Shown here in pieces: positions 16,902 to 25,649 of a stretch of DNA of 46,228 nucleotides (within the stretch, counting starts at the first letter, position 1; each line of letters begins with the position of its first letter). The stretch is from positions 1 to 46,228 of the forward strand of contig CAYTFU010000009.1 in NCBI GenBank assembly GCA_964437185.1. The letters run 5' to 3'. Source of the DNA: UBA10103 sp964437185. Its GTDB lineage: Bacteria > Patescibacteriota > Minisyncoccia > Phycocordibacterales > UBA2100. The position numbers and the translations under genes were made by a program. Under the pieces are notes generated by a model. That model was given only the letters and a program-made list of their open reading frames with translations. It ran no database searches and had not been told where the DNA came from.

Positions 16902-16929
16902 TTGACATTTAATTTCTACGTAGTATCTT
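16902..16929 (+). promoter_or_regulatory. Promoter of the purine operon
   Basis: TTGACA (16902-16907), a 16-bp spacer and TATCTT (16924-16929), ending 5 bases before the purL ATG. The transcript should start at or next to the start codon. Confidence 0.65.
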
Positions 16930-16934
16930 ATTAC

Positions 16935-19880
16935 ATGGCAAACCGAATTACTGTCAGCCAGAAAGTATCGGACGCGCGCGCACAGAGTTACCTCCACACA
17001 CTGAAATCTCGATTTCCTGAAAGCGGCCTTACGGCCGCCTTTCTCGCTCAGGTCTATACGGTGGACGCAGCATTAAGCCCCGATGAGATCGAGACTGCTG
17101 CAAAACGACTCGCCAATCCGCTTACCGAGCGGTGGGTGTGCGGCAACATTCCTGAACCTGATGCGTACGCTTTTGCAATCGAAATAGGATATCTTCCCGG
17201 CGTGACGGACAACGTTGGTCGTACGGCACAGGAAACAATCGAAGATGCGATTGGTCGGAAGTTTGCAGAGGGTGAGCATGTCTATACCTCGATACTTTTG
17301 TTTCTGCAAGGCAACATTTCGGAGCGCGATGTGCAAGCGTACGCGAAGGAACTTCATAATCCGCTCATACAGCGCGCTACCGTTTTCCCATACGAGCACA
17401 ATGAATTTTCGATTGTAGTACCGAAGGTCAGCTTGCATGGAGCATCAGGCGCAGTGAGCGAAGTGGATCTCAATGTTTCCGATGAGGAGCTGGAGGCAAT
17501 CGGCCGACAGGGGATTAAGGATTCTGCGGGCAAGCGACGCGGGCCACTCTCACTTTCGATCAAACAACTTACGCACATCCGCGACCATTTTAAGATATTG
17601 AAACGCAACCCGACCGACGTTGAGCTTGAAGCGCTCGCTCAGACGTGGTCGGAGCACTGTAAGCACACGATTTTTGCGGACCCGATGGATACGATTTCGG
17701 ACGGTATTTATCGCCAGTACATCAAAGGCGCGACCGAGAAGATTCGCAAAAAAAAGGGGAAGCGAGATTTCTGCGTTTCTGTATTCAAAGACAACTCGGG
17801 CGCGATTGCGTTTGATGATCAATACCTCATCACGCATAAGGTGGAAACTCATAATTCACCCTCAGCACTCGATCCGTTTGGAGGATCGGTAACGGCGATA
17901 GTGGGCGTGAATCGTGATTGCCTCGGGTTTGGTCTCGGCGCAAAGCCAATTGCAAATACGTACGGCTTTTTCGTCGCAAATCCAAATGACGAGACCAATT
18001 TGTATCGCGACAAGAAAAAAACACAGCCACTCCTTCCCGCGCGGCGAATCCTCGAAGGCATTGTGAAAGGGGTCAATGCAGGAGGTAACGAAAGCGGCAT
18101 CCCGACGCCGCTCGGATTCGTGGCCGTTGATCCCGGTTTTCGCGGTAAGCCGCTCGTGTTTGGGGGGACGGTGGGTCTCATCCCTCGCAAGCACAAGGGG
18201 CGGAAGCTCTACGAAAAGAGGGCCAAGCCCGGCGACTATATCGTCATGGTGGGGGGGAGAGTAGGGCTCGATGGAATTCATGGCGCAACATTTTCTTCCG
18301 AATCACTCGCATCGGGGAGTCCTGCGACTGCGGTGCAGATCGGAGATCCGATAACGCAAAAGAAACTTTCCGACGCGATCATACGTGAGGCGCGTGATGC
18401 GGGATTATATTCAAGTATTACCGATAATGGCGCTGGCGGACTCTCCGGTGCCGTGGGGGAAATGGCAAAAGAGGCGGGCGGGTGCGAGGTTGATCTTTCT
18501 GCGGTGCCACTCAAATACCCCGGCCTGGAGCCGTGGCAAATTTGGCTTTCTGAATCGCAGGAACGCATGACCCTTGCCGTACCAAAGAGTAAGTGGACCG
18601 CGCTCAAGAAAATATTTGATCGTCATGATGTGGAAGCGACGAGGATCGGAGCGTTTACGAAGAGTGGTCGGTGTGTCGTTCGCGTACACAAAAAAACGGT
18701 GATGGATATGTCACTCGATTTTTTGCACGACGGTCGTCCGATCGAGAAACAAAAGACAAAGAAGGTTGTGAGGGCGCACACGGAACCACTGCCTATCGAT
18801 AGGGCGCGCAGCATTCCGTCGTTGATTCTCGACATGCTTCGTCAGCCAAGTATCGGATCAACCGCCTTTATTTCGCGGCAGTACGATTCTGAAGTTCAAG
18901 GATCGTCTGTCACAAAGCCATTGCATGGTAAGGGACAGGTAAATGCCGACGCAGCCGTGCTGAAGCCGCTTGCACACTCGAATCGGGGAATTGTTCTTGC
19001 GCACGGCTACACACCCTGGTATTCGCAGATCGACACCTACTCGATGGCGGCCTCCGCGATTGACACCGCTATTCGCAACGCAGTTTCTGCGGGAGTGTCG
19101 CTCGAACATCTCGCGATTCTTGATAATTTTTGTTGGTCGTCGAGTGAAGCTCCCGAACGGCTCTACGAACTGAAGCAGGCCGCCAAAGCGTGTTACGACA
19201 CCGCAATCGCATACGGCACGCCATTTATTTCAGGAAAAGACAGCATGTTCAACGATTTTCGCGGGTACTCGGAGAGTGGCGACGCTATTCACATCGCAGC
19301 ACTTCCGACGGTTCTCATTTCTGCAATCGGAGTGATGCCTGATGTTGAAAAGGCAATGACGATTGATTTTAAGCGTGAAGGGGATTTGATTTACCTGCTC
19401 GGAGATACGAACGACGAGCTCGGAGCTTCCGAGTACTACACGCGACTCGGACACGTGGGTAATACGGTGCCGAGCGTGAATGCAAAAAAGAATCTCAAAG
19501 TGTATTCTGCAGTGTCGAAGGCGATACAAAGTAACATTGTTTCGTCTGCTATCGGAGTTGGCCGAGGCGGGCTCGCTGTCGCACTCGCGAAATCGACGAT
19601 TGCAGGCGGTCTCGGAGTCGACGTCGCACTTACAAAAGTGAAGGGTGCAGCGAAGAGTGCCGACTCGATACTCTTTTCTGAATCACAGGGAAGGATACTT
19701 GTGTCAGTGCGTCCGGAGATGAAAAAGGCATTTGAAAAATCATGCCGCGGTCTTTCGCTCACGCATCTAGGAGAAGTGACGAATACTGGAAATGCGGTTA
19801 TCCGCCTTCCCAAGGAGAAGATCGAGCTTTCTCTCAGTGTGCTCACCGAAGCCTATCGATCTTTTTTTAAGCAATGGTAG
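16935..19880 (+). CDS. purL: Phosphoribosylformylglycinamidine synthase, synthetase subunit
   Basis: About 981 residues, longer than the small bacterial PurL (about 740) because a PurS-like duplicated region (about 1-200) is fused at the N terminus. The synthetase core shows the linker motif L-A-Q-T-W-S-E-H-C-K-H, V-E-T-H-N-S-P-S-A-L-D-P-F-G-G-S (ATP/substrate site), A-T-F-S-S-E-S, T-D-N-G-A-G-G-L-S-G-A and G-K-D-S-M-F in the second half. It amidates FGAR to FGAM with ammonia supplied by the glutaminase encoded next. ATG 16935 is chosen because it follows a good promoter and starts the homology; the frame extends upstream into the -35. Confidence 0.93.
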   Translation: MANRITVSQKVSDARAQSYLHTLKSRFPESGLTAAFLAQVYTVDAALSPDEIETAAKRLANPLTERWVCGNIPEPDAYAFAIEIGYLPGVTDNVGRTAQETIEDAIGRKFAEGEHVYTSILLFLQGNISERDVQAYAKELHNPLIQRATVFPYEHNEFSIVVPKVSLHGASGAVSEVDLNVSDEELEAIGRQGIKDSAGKRRGPLSLSIKQLTHIRDHFKILKRNPTDVELEALAQTWSEHCKHTIFADPMDTISDGIYRQYIKGATEKIRKKKGKRDFCVSVFKDNSGAIAFDDQYLITHKVETHNSPSALDPFGGSVTAIVGVNRDCLGFGLGAKPIANTYGFFVANPNDETNLYRDKKKTQPLLPARRILEGIVKGVNAGGNESGIPTPLGFVAVDPGFRGKPLVFGGTVGLIPRKHKGRKLYEKRAKPGDYIVMVGGRVGLDGIHGATFSSESLASGSPATAVQIGDPITQKKLSDAIIREARDAGLYSSITDNGAGGLSGAVGEMAKEAGGCEVDLSAVPLKYPGLEPWQIWLSESQERMTLAVPKSKWTALKKIFDRHDVEATRIGAFTKSGRCVVRVHKKTVMDMSLDFLHDGRPIEKQKTKKVVRAHTEPLPIDRARSIPSLILDMLRQPSIGSTAFISRQYDSEVQGSSVTKPLHGKGQVNADAAVLKPLAHSNRGIVLAHGYTPWYSQIDTYSMAASAIDTAIRNAVSAGVSLEHLAILDNFCWSSSEAPERLYELKQAAKACYDTAIAYGTPFISGKDSMFNDFRGYSESGDAIHIAALPTVLISAIGVMPDVEKAMTIDFKREGDLIYLLGDTNDELGASEYYTRLGHVGNTVPSVNAKKNLKVYSAVSKAIQSNIVSSAIGVGRGGLAVALAKSTIAGGLGVDVALTKVKGAAKSADSILFSESQGRILVSVRPEMKKAFEKSCRGLSLTHLGEVTNTGNAVIRLPKEKIELSLSVLTEAYRSFFKQW

Positions 19881-19896
19881 TTCGACAATGCTCGCT

Positions 19897-20730
19897 ATGA
19901 ACCCCGTTAGAAAACAACTCAAGAAGCAAAGGCCTAATCAAACCGTCTTTTCTAACGGGGCAGGCAAACCACACGTTATAATTTTTTCGGGATACGGCCT
20001 CAATACTGAGGACGAGACGAAGGCCGTGTTTGAGCAGTGCGGGGCGACGGCTGACATCGTGCACCTCAACGACATCATCGCGAAGCCGCAGATTCTGAAA
20101 AAAGCGAACATCGCTGTGTTCGGTGGCGGTTTCGCATACGGCGACGATACGGGTGCTGGCAAAGCGTATGGCAATAAAGTAAAGCAGCACCTCGGAATTG
20201 CTATTGAGGAGTTCCTTTCTCGCAACACATTGCTTCTCGGAATATGCAATGGGTTTCAAATCATTACAAATGCAGGCATTTTGCGCGGCGCGCTTATCGC
20301 GAATGACACGCCTCGGTATCTCAGTCGGTGGGTGGATCTCGAAGTGCGAAACGATAGCCCGTGGCTGCGCGGCATCGAGAGGATGTCAGTACCAATTGCG
20401 CACGGCGAGGGAAAGTTTTACGCGCCAGACGAGACACTCGCTACAATGAAAAGTGAAAACGCAATTGCGCTTACATACGTAGAGGGAGAATCGGCGCGGC
20501 ACTTCGATTTGCCGGCCAATCCGAATGGGTCACTCGAAAATATTGCGGGAATTACGGGCTACAATGGACGCGTACTCGGACTCATGCCTCACCCCGAGCG
20601 CGCGACGCGCTTCACGCAGCTTCCGCATTGGACGTGGCTTCGGGAGGAGTTCGCACGGCACGGCAAGGCCTTGCCGTCGGAGGGTCCTGGTCTCCAATTA
20701 TTCAAAAATGCTGTACACTATTTTGTATGA
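19897..20730 (+). CDS. purQ: FGAM synthase glutaminase subunit
   Basis: 277 residues from ATG 19897 (ATG 19888 also possible). A class I glutaminase: nucleophile Cys in L-L-L-G-I-C-N-G-F-Q, and the catalytic His/Glu in L-M-P-H-P-E-R-A-T. Other family landmarks are F-G-G-G-F-A-Y-G-D-D and I-A-H-G-E-G-K-F. It releases ammonia from glutamine for PurL. The first 22 or so residues (M-N-P-V-R-K ... F-S-N-G-A) are not part of the normal family start and are encoded entirely by an inverted-repeat element (19902-19960); the family core begins at K-P-H-V-I-I-F-S-G. purE overlaps the stop by ATGA. Confidence 0.92.
   Translation: MNPVRKQLKKQRPNQTVFSNGAGKPHVIIFSGYGLNTEDETKAVFEQCGATADIVHLNDIIAKPQILKKANIAVFGGGFAYGDDTGAGKAYGNKVKQHLGIAIEEFLSRNTLLLGICNGFQIITNAGILRGALIANDTPRYLSRWVDLEVRNDSPWLRGIERMSVPIAHGEGKFYAPDETLATMKSENAIALTYVEGESARHFDLPANPNGSLENIAGITGYNGRVLGLMPHPERATRFTQLPHWTWLREEFARHGKALPSEGPGLQLFKNAVHYFV
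19902..19960 (+). repeat. Inverted-repeat element family B, copy 1 (5' end of purQ)
   Basis: Arm CCCCGTTAGAAAA (19902-19914) and its exact reverse complement (19948-19960) around a 33-base loop. It starts three bases after the purQ start codon and is open in the purQ frame (P-V-R-K ... F-S-N-G). Confidence 0.88.
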
Positions 20731-21266
20731 ACACTAAACCACTCGCTCCGCTCGTAGGAATATTAATGGGCTCGGATTCGGATTTGCCCGTCATGCAGGA
20801 TGCCGCGAAGGTCCTAGAGGAATTCGAGATCGGCTGCGAAGTGCATACGCTTTCCGCTCATCGTACGCCGGAGGCGGTTGTCGAATATGTCACGAAGAGT
20901 GAGGCGGGAGGCTATAAAGTATTTATTTGCGGCGCCGGAGGCGCCGCGCACCTTGCGGGCGTCGTTGCTGCGCACACCGCTTTGCCGGTGATCGGGGTTC
21001 CTATCATGAACAAAACGACGCAGGGAGTCGACGCGCTCTTTTCCACCGTGCAGATGCCGCCGGGAATTCCAGTAGCTACGGTGGCCATCAATGGAGCCAA
21101 GAACGCCGGAATCCTTGCTGCGCAAATTATTGGGGCAGGCGACGCAGACGTTCGCGGCAGGGTCACTGCGTACAAACAAAAAATGGCGGCGGATATCGTA
21201 GCGAAAGATACCAACCTCCAAGAAAAAGGTTTTAAAAAATATCTTGAGGACAAAGGTCTTGTATGA
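20727..21266 (+). CDS. purE: N5-carboxyaminoimidazole ribonucleotide mutase (class I PurE)
   Basis: 179 residues from ATG 20727, which overlaps the purQ stop (ATGA). M-G-S-D-S-D-L-P-V-M at the N terminus and L-S-A-H-R-T-P-E with the catalytic His mark the PurE fold; the G-A-G-G-A-A-H-L-A-G loop and V-P-I-M-N-K-T-T-Q-G-V-D-A-L also fit. Class I PurE normally works with PurK, which is not in this window. The C-terminal tail after about residue 155 is slightly longer than in E. coli. The stop codon sits two bases before the second family B repeat arm. Confidence 0.94.
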   Translation: MNTKPLAPLVGILMGSDSDLPVMQDAAKVLEEFEIGCEVHTLSAHRTPEAVVEYVTKSEAGGYKVFICGAGGAAHLAGVVAAHTALPVIGVPIMNKTTQGVDALFSTVQMPPGIPVATVAINGAKNAGILAAQIIGAGDADVRGRVTAYKQKMAADIVAKDTNLQEKGFKKYLEDKGLV

Positions 21267-21267
21267 G

Positions 21268-21348
21268 CCCCGTTAGAGAAAATAACGCCGCCGTGTTCAT
21301 CAGTAGAATTTCAGCATATGTCTGACCCACAACCATTCTCTAACGGGG
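21268..21348 (+). repeat. Inverted-repeat element family B, copy 2 (purE-purM junction)
   Basis: Arm CCCCGTTAGAGAA (21268-21280) and its exact reverse complement (21336-21348), 55-base loop. Compared with copy 1, one A in the left arm is G and the matching T in the right arm is C, so the stem is kept by a compensatory change. The element spans the purM ATG. Confidence 0.88.
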
Positions 21349-22388
21349 TGAGCGCACCCCTTTCATACAAAAGCTCTGGCGTGAATAGAGATACTGAGAA
21401 TGAAACGAAAGAAGGAATGGCTTCAGCGCTTGAGACGAGCGACAAGCGGGTACTAAACAAAATCGGGGCTTTCGCATCCCTGTATGACGGTGCGTTTCCC
21501 GAGTACGAACATCCCGTGCTTGTATTGAAGACGGAAGAACCGGGCACGAAGCAGCTTCTTGCACAACAGTACGATAAGGTAGAATCGGTCTGTCACGACC
21601 TCATCAATCACCTCGTCAACGACTGTATTGTGATGGGCGCAAAGCCGCTTTCCATCCAGGATTGCATTGTATGCGGCAAGGTTGAGAAACCTATTGTGCT
21701 GCGCATGGTTAATGCCTTCGCGGAAGCGGCGAAGAACAACCAGTGCGTGCTTACCGGTGGGGAGACTTCGTGGCAGCCAGGAGTTATTCCAGAAGGTACC
21801 TATATATTGACCGCAAGCATCGTTGGAGTCGTTGATAAGAAGAAAATAATTGACGGCTCTAAAATACAAAAGGGGGATGTCGTCGTAGCTCTCGCATCAA
21901 GCGGTGTACACACCAATGGCGTGTCACTCGTGCGAAAAATCATCAACGAGCACCCCGATGTTCTTGAGGAGAAGGTAGTGGGTAATACCTTTATCGATGC
22001 AGTGCTCACGCCTCACCGTGCGTACTATGGGGCATTGAAAGACCTCTTTGGTAAGACGGGACTTGTCGGCCTTGCGCATATCACGGGGGGTGGTATAGAA
22101 GAAAACCTTAATCGGATCTTACCCGACGGCTTGAATGCGCGAGTGAATCTGTCAAAAATCCGTATTTCGCCGATTTTCGTAACTCTGAAAAAATATGGCG
22201 GCCTCGAAGATGCCGATATGCTCCGCACATTTAATATGGGCGTGGGCCTCACCGCGGTCGTTCGCCCAGAATTCGCGGCAGAGGCGATGGCGCATATAAC
22301 GGAGCGAGGAGTCGAAGCCTATGAAATCGGGACCGTCGTCGATGGCAGCAAAACGGTCGAATTTACCGCTGAGTTGAGTTGGAAATAG
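21318..22388 (+). CDS. purM: Phosphoribosylformylglycinamidine cyclo-ligase (AIR synthetase)
   Basis: 356 residues from ATG 21318. L-S-Y-K-S-S-G-V starts the family homology (Y-K-x-A-G-V in most members); N-D-C-I-V-M-G-A-K-P-L, L-T-G-G-E-T, S-S-G-V-H-T-N-G-V-S-L and A-H-I-T-G-G-G-I-E-E-N are conserved ATP and substrate segments. It closes the imidazole ring of FGAM to AIR. The first 11 or so residues derive from the right arm of a family B repeat; GTG 21348 at its end is an alternative start giving M-S-A-P-L-S-Y-K. The usual core length is about 340. Confidence 0.94.
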   Translation: MSDPQPFSNGVSAPLSYKSSGVNRDTENETKEGMASALETSDKRVLNKIGAFASLYDGAFPEYEHPVLVLKTEEPGTKQLLAQQYDKVESVCHDLINHLVNDCIVMGAKPLSIQDCIVCGKVEKPIVLRMVNAFAEAAKNNQCVLTGGETSWQPGVIPEGTYILTASIVGVVDKKKIIDGSKIQKGDVVVALASSGVHTNGVSLVRKIINEHPDVLEEKVVGNTFIDAVLTPHRAYYGALKDLFGKTGLVGLAHITGGGIEENLNRILPDGLNARVNLSKIRISPIFVTLKKYGGLEDADMLRTFNMGVGLTAVVRPEFAAEAMAHITERGVEAYEIGTVVDGSKTVEFTAELSWK

Positions 22389-22414
22389 TTCAATATGGTT
22401 CACTATACATAACT

Positions 22415-23356
22415 ATGGAAGTACTTACAGAAACAAATTTTGATTTTCTCGGGGCGAAAAAAGTGGGAAAAGTGCGTGATATCTATATTCAGCCCGAGCG
22501 TTTGGTTCTCATAACGACCGACCGCCACTCCTCATTCGATAGGATCATTGCGCACATCCCGCACAAGGGACAAGTGTTGAATCAATTGAGCGCATGGTGG
22601 TTTGAGCAAACCAAAGATATTGTGCCCAATCACGTTTTCGCAATCCCCGATCCCAACGTGACGGTCGCGAAGAAGATGAACATGGTCCCGATTGAGGCGG
22701 TGATGCGAGGGTATCTTACGGGCGTCACTGATACGGCTATTTGGACTCGCTATACGAGTGGACAGCGAACGTTTGGAGATCTTGCCCTTCCCGACGGCAT
22801 GAAAAAAAATCAGAAGCTCACGCATCCCGTATTTGATCCGACGACTAAGGAAGAATCACACGATCGTGTACTCACGCCGGAAGAGATGATTAAGGAGGGG
22901 TTCGTAACGAGGGAGTTGTTTGACGAAGTGAAACGAGTCGCGACGCGTTTGTTTCTCCGGGGGCAGGAGATCGCGGCGAAAAAAGGACTCATCCTCGTGG
23001 ATACGAAGTACGAATTTGGCACAAGCGAAAACGGCAGTCTTGTTCTGATCGACGAAATTCACACCCCCGATTCTTCTCGTTATTGGCAGGCTGAAAACTA
23101 CGAAGAGCGATTGATTCGAGGGGAGGAGCCAAAGAGTTTTGATAAAGAGTTTCTCCGGCTGTGGTTTAAGGAACACTCCGATCCGTATAATGACGCGCAA
23201 CTCCCAGAGGCACCGCAAGAGCTCGTCGATGAGCTCTCGCGACGCTACATTCAGATGTTTGAGCAGATCACGGGAGGGAAGTTTGTGCACGGCGAACAAC
23301 CAATCGCGGAACGCATCGAACGCAACCTACTGCCCTATGAATTATCAAAAAACTAA
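22415..23356 (+). CDS. purC: SAICAR synthetase
   Basis: 313 residues, closer in length to the yeast-type than the short bacterial enzyme. G-K-V-R-D-I-Y at the N terminus, T-D-R-H-S-S-F-D-R, V-P-I-E-A-V-M-R-G-Y-L-T-G, L-V-D-T-K-Y-E-F-G and I-D-E-I-H-T-P-D-S-S-R-Y-W are the ATP, CAIR and Mg2+ contacts. It joins aspartate to CAIR. A TATACA element (22404-22409) just before ATG 22415 may give an internal leaderless transcript. An in-frame upstream start (22379) would overlap purM and is not supported. Confidence 0.95.
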   Translation: MEVLTETNFDFLGAKKVGKVRDIYIQPERLVLITTDRHSSFDRIIAHIPHKGQVLNQLSAWWFEQTKDIVPNHVFAIPDPNVTVAKKMNMVPIEAVMRGYLTGVTDTAIWTRYTSGQRTFGDLALPDGMKKNQKLTHPVFDPTTKEESHDRVLTPEEMIKEGFVTRELFDEVKRVATRLFLRGQEIAAKKGLILVDTKYEFGTSENGSLVLIDEIHTPDSSRYWQAENYEERLIRGEEPKSFDKEFLRLWFKEHSDPYNDAQLPEAPQELVDELSRRYIQMFEQITGGKFVHGEQPIAERIERNLLPYELSKN

Positions 23357-23382
23357 CTACTACCAACTAAAAACCATTCTCT

Positions 23383-24774
23383 ATGCCACTTGAAACACTT
23401 ACTGCAGTCAGTTCGGTCGACGGGCGATATCGCACGATTGGCGCTGAGCTTGCGCCATTTTTGAGTGAATACGGCCTCATTAAGGCACGACTGCTTGTTG
23501 AGTGTGAATATTTGATGGCGCTTTCTGAGGCGTCGATTGGAATGCGGCCGTTGACCGATGGCGAGAAAGCGATTATCCGACAGATTCCGAATATCACGGT
23601 GGAAGATGCGCAGATAGTAAAAAAGATTGAGCGGGAGGGGTATGAAGGCATACCGGCGACGAATCATGATGTAAAAGCAATTGAGTACTTCATCAAACGC
23701 AAGCTCGCGGGCACGTCGCTTGCCGATGTTGCCGAGTGGGCGCATTTCGGGTTAACGTCGGAAGATGTAAACAGCATCGCGTACGGGACGATGCTTCGCG
23801 ATGCGCTCGAGAAGGTGATGCTCCCCGCGCTCGATGAGCTCGCTGTTTCGCTGCGCTCGCTCGCCGCGGCGCATGCCGGTACACCGATGCTCTCCCGTAC
23901 ACACGGGCAGTCGGCGAGCCCAACGACATTTGGCAAAGAAATGCGCGTCTTTGAATCGCGTCTCATGCGTCAGATAGAGCAGCTTCGTGGTCGGAGTATA
24001 CTCGTTAAATTCGCCGGCGCGACCGGGAATTTCAATGCGCATGTCGTGGCGCTTCCTGATGTCGATTGGCGTGCGTTTGCGGGGAAGCTTGTAGCTCGCC
24101 TAAACACGGGCCACGCGATCTCACTCGAGCACAATTCCGTCACCACTCAGATTGAGCCGCACGACACGTTTGCAGAGCTGTTTGACAACCTTCGTCGTGC
24201 AAACGTCATTCTCACCGATTTCTCCCAGGATATGTGGCGCTATATCAGTGACGGCTGGGTGACGCAGAAACCAAAAGAAGGAGAAGTTGGCTCATCCGCC
24301 ATGCCACACAAGGTGAATCCGATTGATTTTGAAAATGCTGAGGGTAATTTCGGAGTCGCGAACACACTTTTTGAACACTTCTCTCACAAACTTCCGATTT
24401 CTCGTTTGCAGCGCGATCTATCTGATTCGACTGTGCAGCGCGTTTTTGGTACCGCCCTGGCCCACGCGCTCGTTGGATATCGATCGCTTTTTAGGGGCCT
24501 CAGCAAAATATCGGTCAATGAGAAGGCCATGCGTGAAGCGCTTCAGGCGCATCCGGAGGTCATCGCAGAAGCGATTCAGACCGTCCTTCGAAAGGAGGGA
24601 GTCGCCGTGCCATATGAAAAACTAAAAGAATTGACGCGCGGTCGGCAGGTGTCGCTCGCTGATTTTGCCGCCTTTATCGATGGTCTTACCGTTCCTGACG
24701 AAGTAAAAACGCGATTGAAGGCAATTCGACCAGAAAATTACCTCGGCTTCGCAGAGAAAATTGCAAACTGCTAA
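23383..24774 (+). CDS. purB: Adenylosuccinate lyase
   Basis: 463 residues. T-A-V-S-S-V-D-G-R-Y at the N terminus, S-R-T-H-G-Q-S-A-S-P-T with a catalytic His, and the flexible signature loop G-S-S-A-M-P-H-K-V-N-P-I-D-F-E identify the E. coli-type PurB of the fumarase/aspartase superfamily. It acts twice in purine synthesis, releasing fumarate from SAICAR and from adenylosuccinate. It is the last gene of the purL-Q-E-M-C-B run; its stop is immediately followed, on the other strand, by a fragment of an ABC permease gene. Confidence 0.96.
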   Translation: MPLETLTAVSSVDGRYRTIGAELAPFLSEYGLIKARLLVECEYLMALSEASIGMRPLTDGEKAIIRQIPNITVEDAQIVKKIEREGYEGIPATNHDVKAIEYFIKRKLAGTSLADVAEWAHFGLTSEDVNSIAYGTMLRDALEKVMLPALDELAVSLRSLAAAHAGTPMLSRTHGQSASPTTFGKEMRVFESRLMRQIEQLRGRSILVKFAGATGNFNAHVVALPDVDWRAFAGKLVARLNTGHAISLEHNSVTTQIEPHDTFAELFDNLRRANVILTDFSQDMWRYISDGWVTQKPKEGEVGSSAMPHKVNPIDFENAEGNFGVANTLFEHFSHKLPISRLQRDLSDSTVQRVFGTALAHALVGYRSLFRGLSKISVNEKAMREALQAHPEVIAEAIQTVLRKEGVAVPYEKLKELTRGRQVSLADFAAFIDGLTVPDEVKTRLKAIRPENYLGFAEKIANC

Positions 24775-24816
24775 CTATTGCTTCAAACCTAGGCCTGTTC
24801 TGATGAGATACCAGCC
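24775..24816 (-). pseudogene. C-terminal remnant of a second ABC-2 permease gene
   Basis: The minus strand encodes G-W-Y-L-I-R-T-G-L-G-L-K-Q and a stop, matching the last 11 residues (Y-L-I-R-T-G-L-G-L-K-Q) of the intact permease that ends 91 bases away. At least six codons differ only by synonymous bases (for example AGA/CGC, TAT/TAC, TTG/CTG). No longer homologous frame is seen upstream, so only the tail of the paralogue is left. Confidence 0.65.
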
Positions 24817-24865
24817 CGACGTCGCCGTGCGAGTCGGAGTCCCGTCCGTAGAGATGGGATTGATT

Positions 24866-25648
24866 TTATTGCTTCAGTCCGAGGCCGGTGCGGATGAGGT
24901 ACCAGTTGATACCGATGAGGGCGGCGATCATGCCGCCGAGTACGGCAAGCGAAATCCAAATGGCGACATCGGCAGTGCCGAGGAATCCGTAGCGGAAGCC
25001 GTTGATAAGGTAAAAGACAGGATTGATATAGGTGAAGCTTTGAGCCCAGCCGGGAAGTGAGTGAACGGAGTAAAATACGCCGCCGAGATACACGAGAGGA
25101 GTGAGGACAAATGTTGGGACAATGTTGATGGCATCGAGGGATTTTGCATATACGCCGTTGACGAGTCCTGCGAGAGAAAATACGAGAGCGGTCAGGATGG
25201 CGAATCCAAGTATGACGAACATGCTGTGAAGAGCCAACTGAAGGCTCGTGAAGAAAATTGAGATGAGAAGCACGAGTGCACCGACGAGTACGCCGCGCAC
25301 CACGCCTCCCGAAATGTATCCTGCGATTAAGAGCCAAGGAGGAGTGGGAGATACGAGGATCTCATCGACTGCGCGAAAGAAAAATTTGGACTGAAAGAAG
25401 GAGAATGAGGTGTTTGAGTATGCATTAGTTACAATTGCGAGCATGACGAGGCCGGGCACCACGAAGGTCATGTAATCCACGCCCTGCATTTCGCCAATGC
25501 GCGACCCCAAGACGGTGCCAAAAATAAGGAAGTAGAGGCAAGAGGTAATAACGCTTGGGAGAAACGTTTGTACCCAAATGCGAAACATGCGCACGACGTC
25601 TTTGCGCAGCATCGTGTAGAAGGATATCCATTTGCCAAAAGCGTCCAT
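24866..25648 (-). CDS. ABC-2 type transporter permease
   Basis: 260 residues with six predicted membrane helices, an N-terminal cytoplasmic amphipathic stretch and the family segment near the C terminus (Y-I-N-P-V-F-Y-L-I-N-G-F-R-Y-G-F-L-G), all typical of ABC-2/DrrB-like exporter permeases. The ATPase gene ends two bases upstream on the same strand, so the two form one exporter. Substrate unknown; this group moves polysaccharides, lipids or drugs. The start codon directly follows the ATPase stop, implying coupled translation. Confidence 0.9.
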   Translation of the reverse strand: MDAFGKWISFYTMLRKDVVRMFRIWVQTFLPSVITSCLYFLIFGTVLGSRIGEMQGVDYMTFVVPGLVMLAIVTNAYSNTSFSFFQSKFFFRAVDEILVSPTPPWLLIAGYISGGVVRGVLVGALVLLISIFFTSLQLALHSMFVILGFAILTALVFSLAGLVNGVYAKSLDAINIVPTFVLTPLVYLGGVFYSVHSLPGWAQSFTYINPVFYLINGFRYGFLGTADVAIWISLAVLGGMIAALIGINWYLIRTGLGLKQ

Positions 25649-25649
25649 G

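Noticed and set aside
16902..16934. Upstream in-frame start of purL at 16902
   Set aside because: It would place the -35/-10 promoter inside the gene and adds residues unlike the family.
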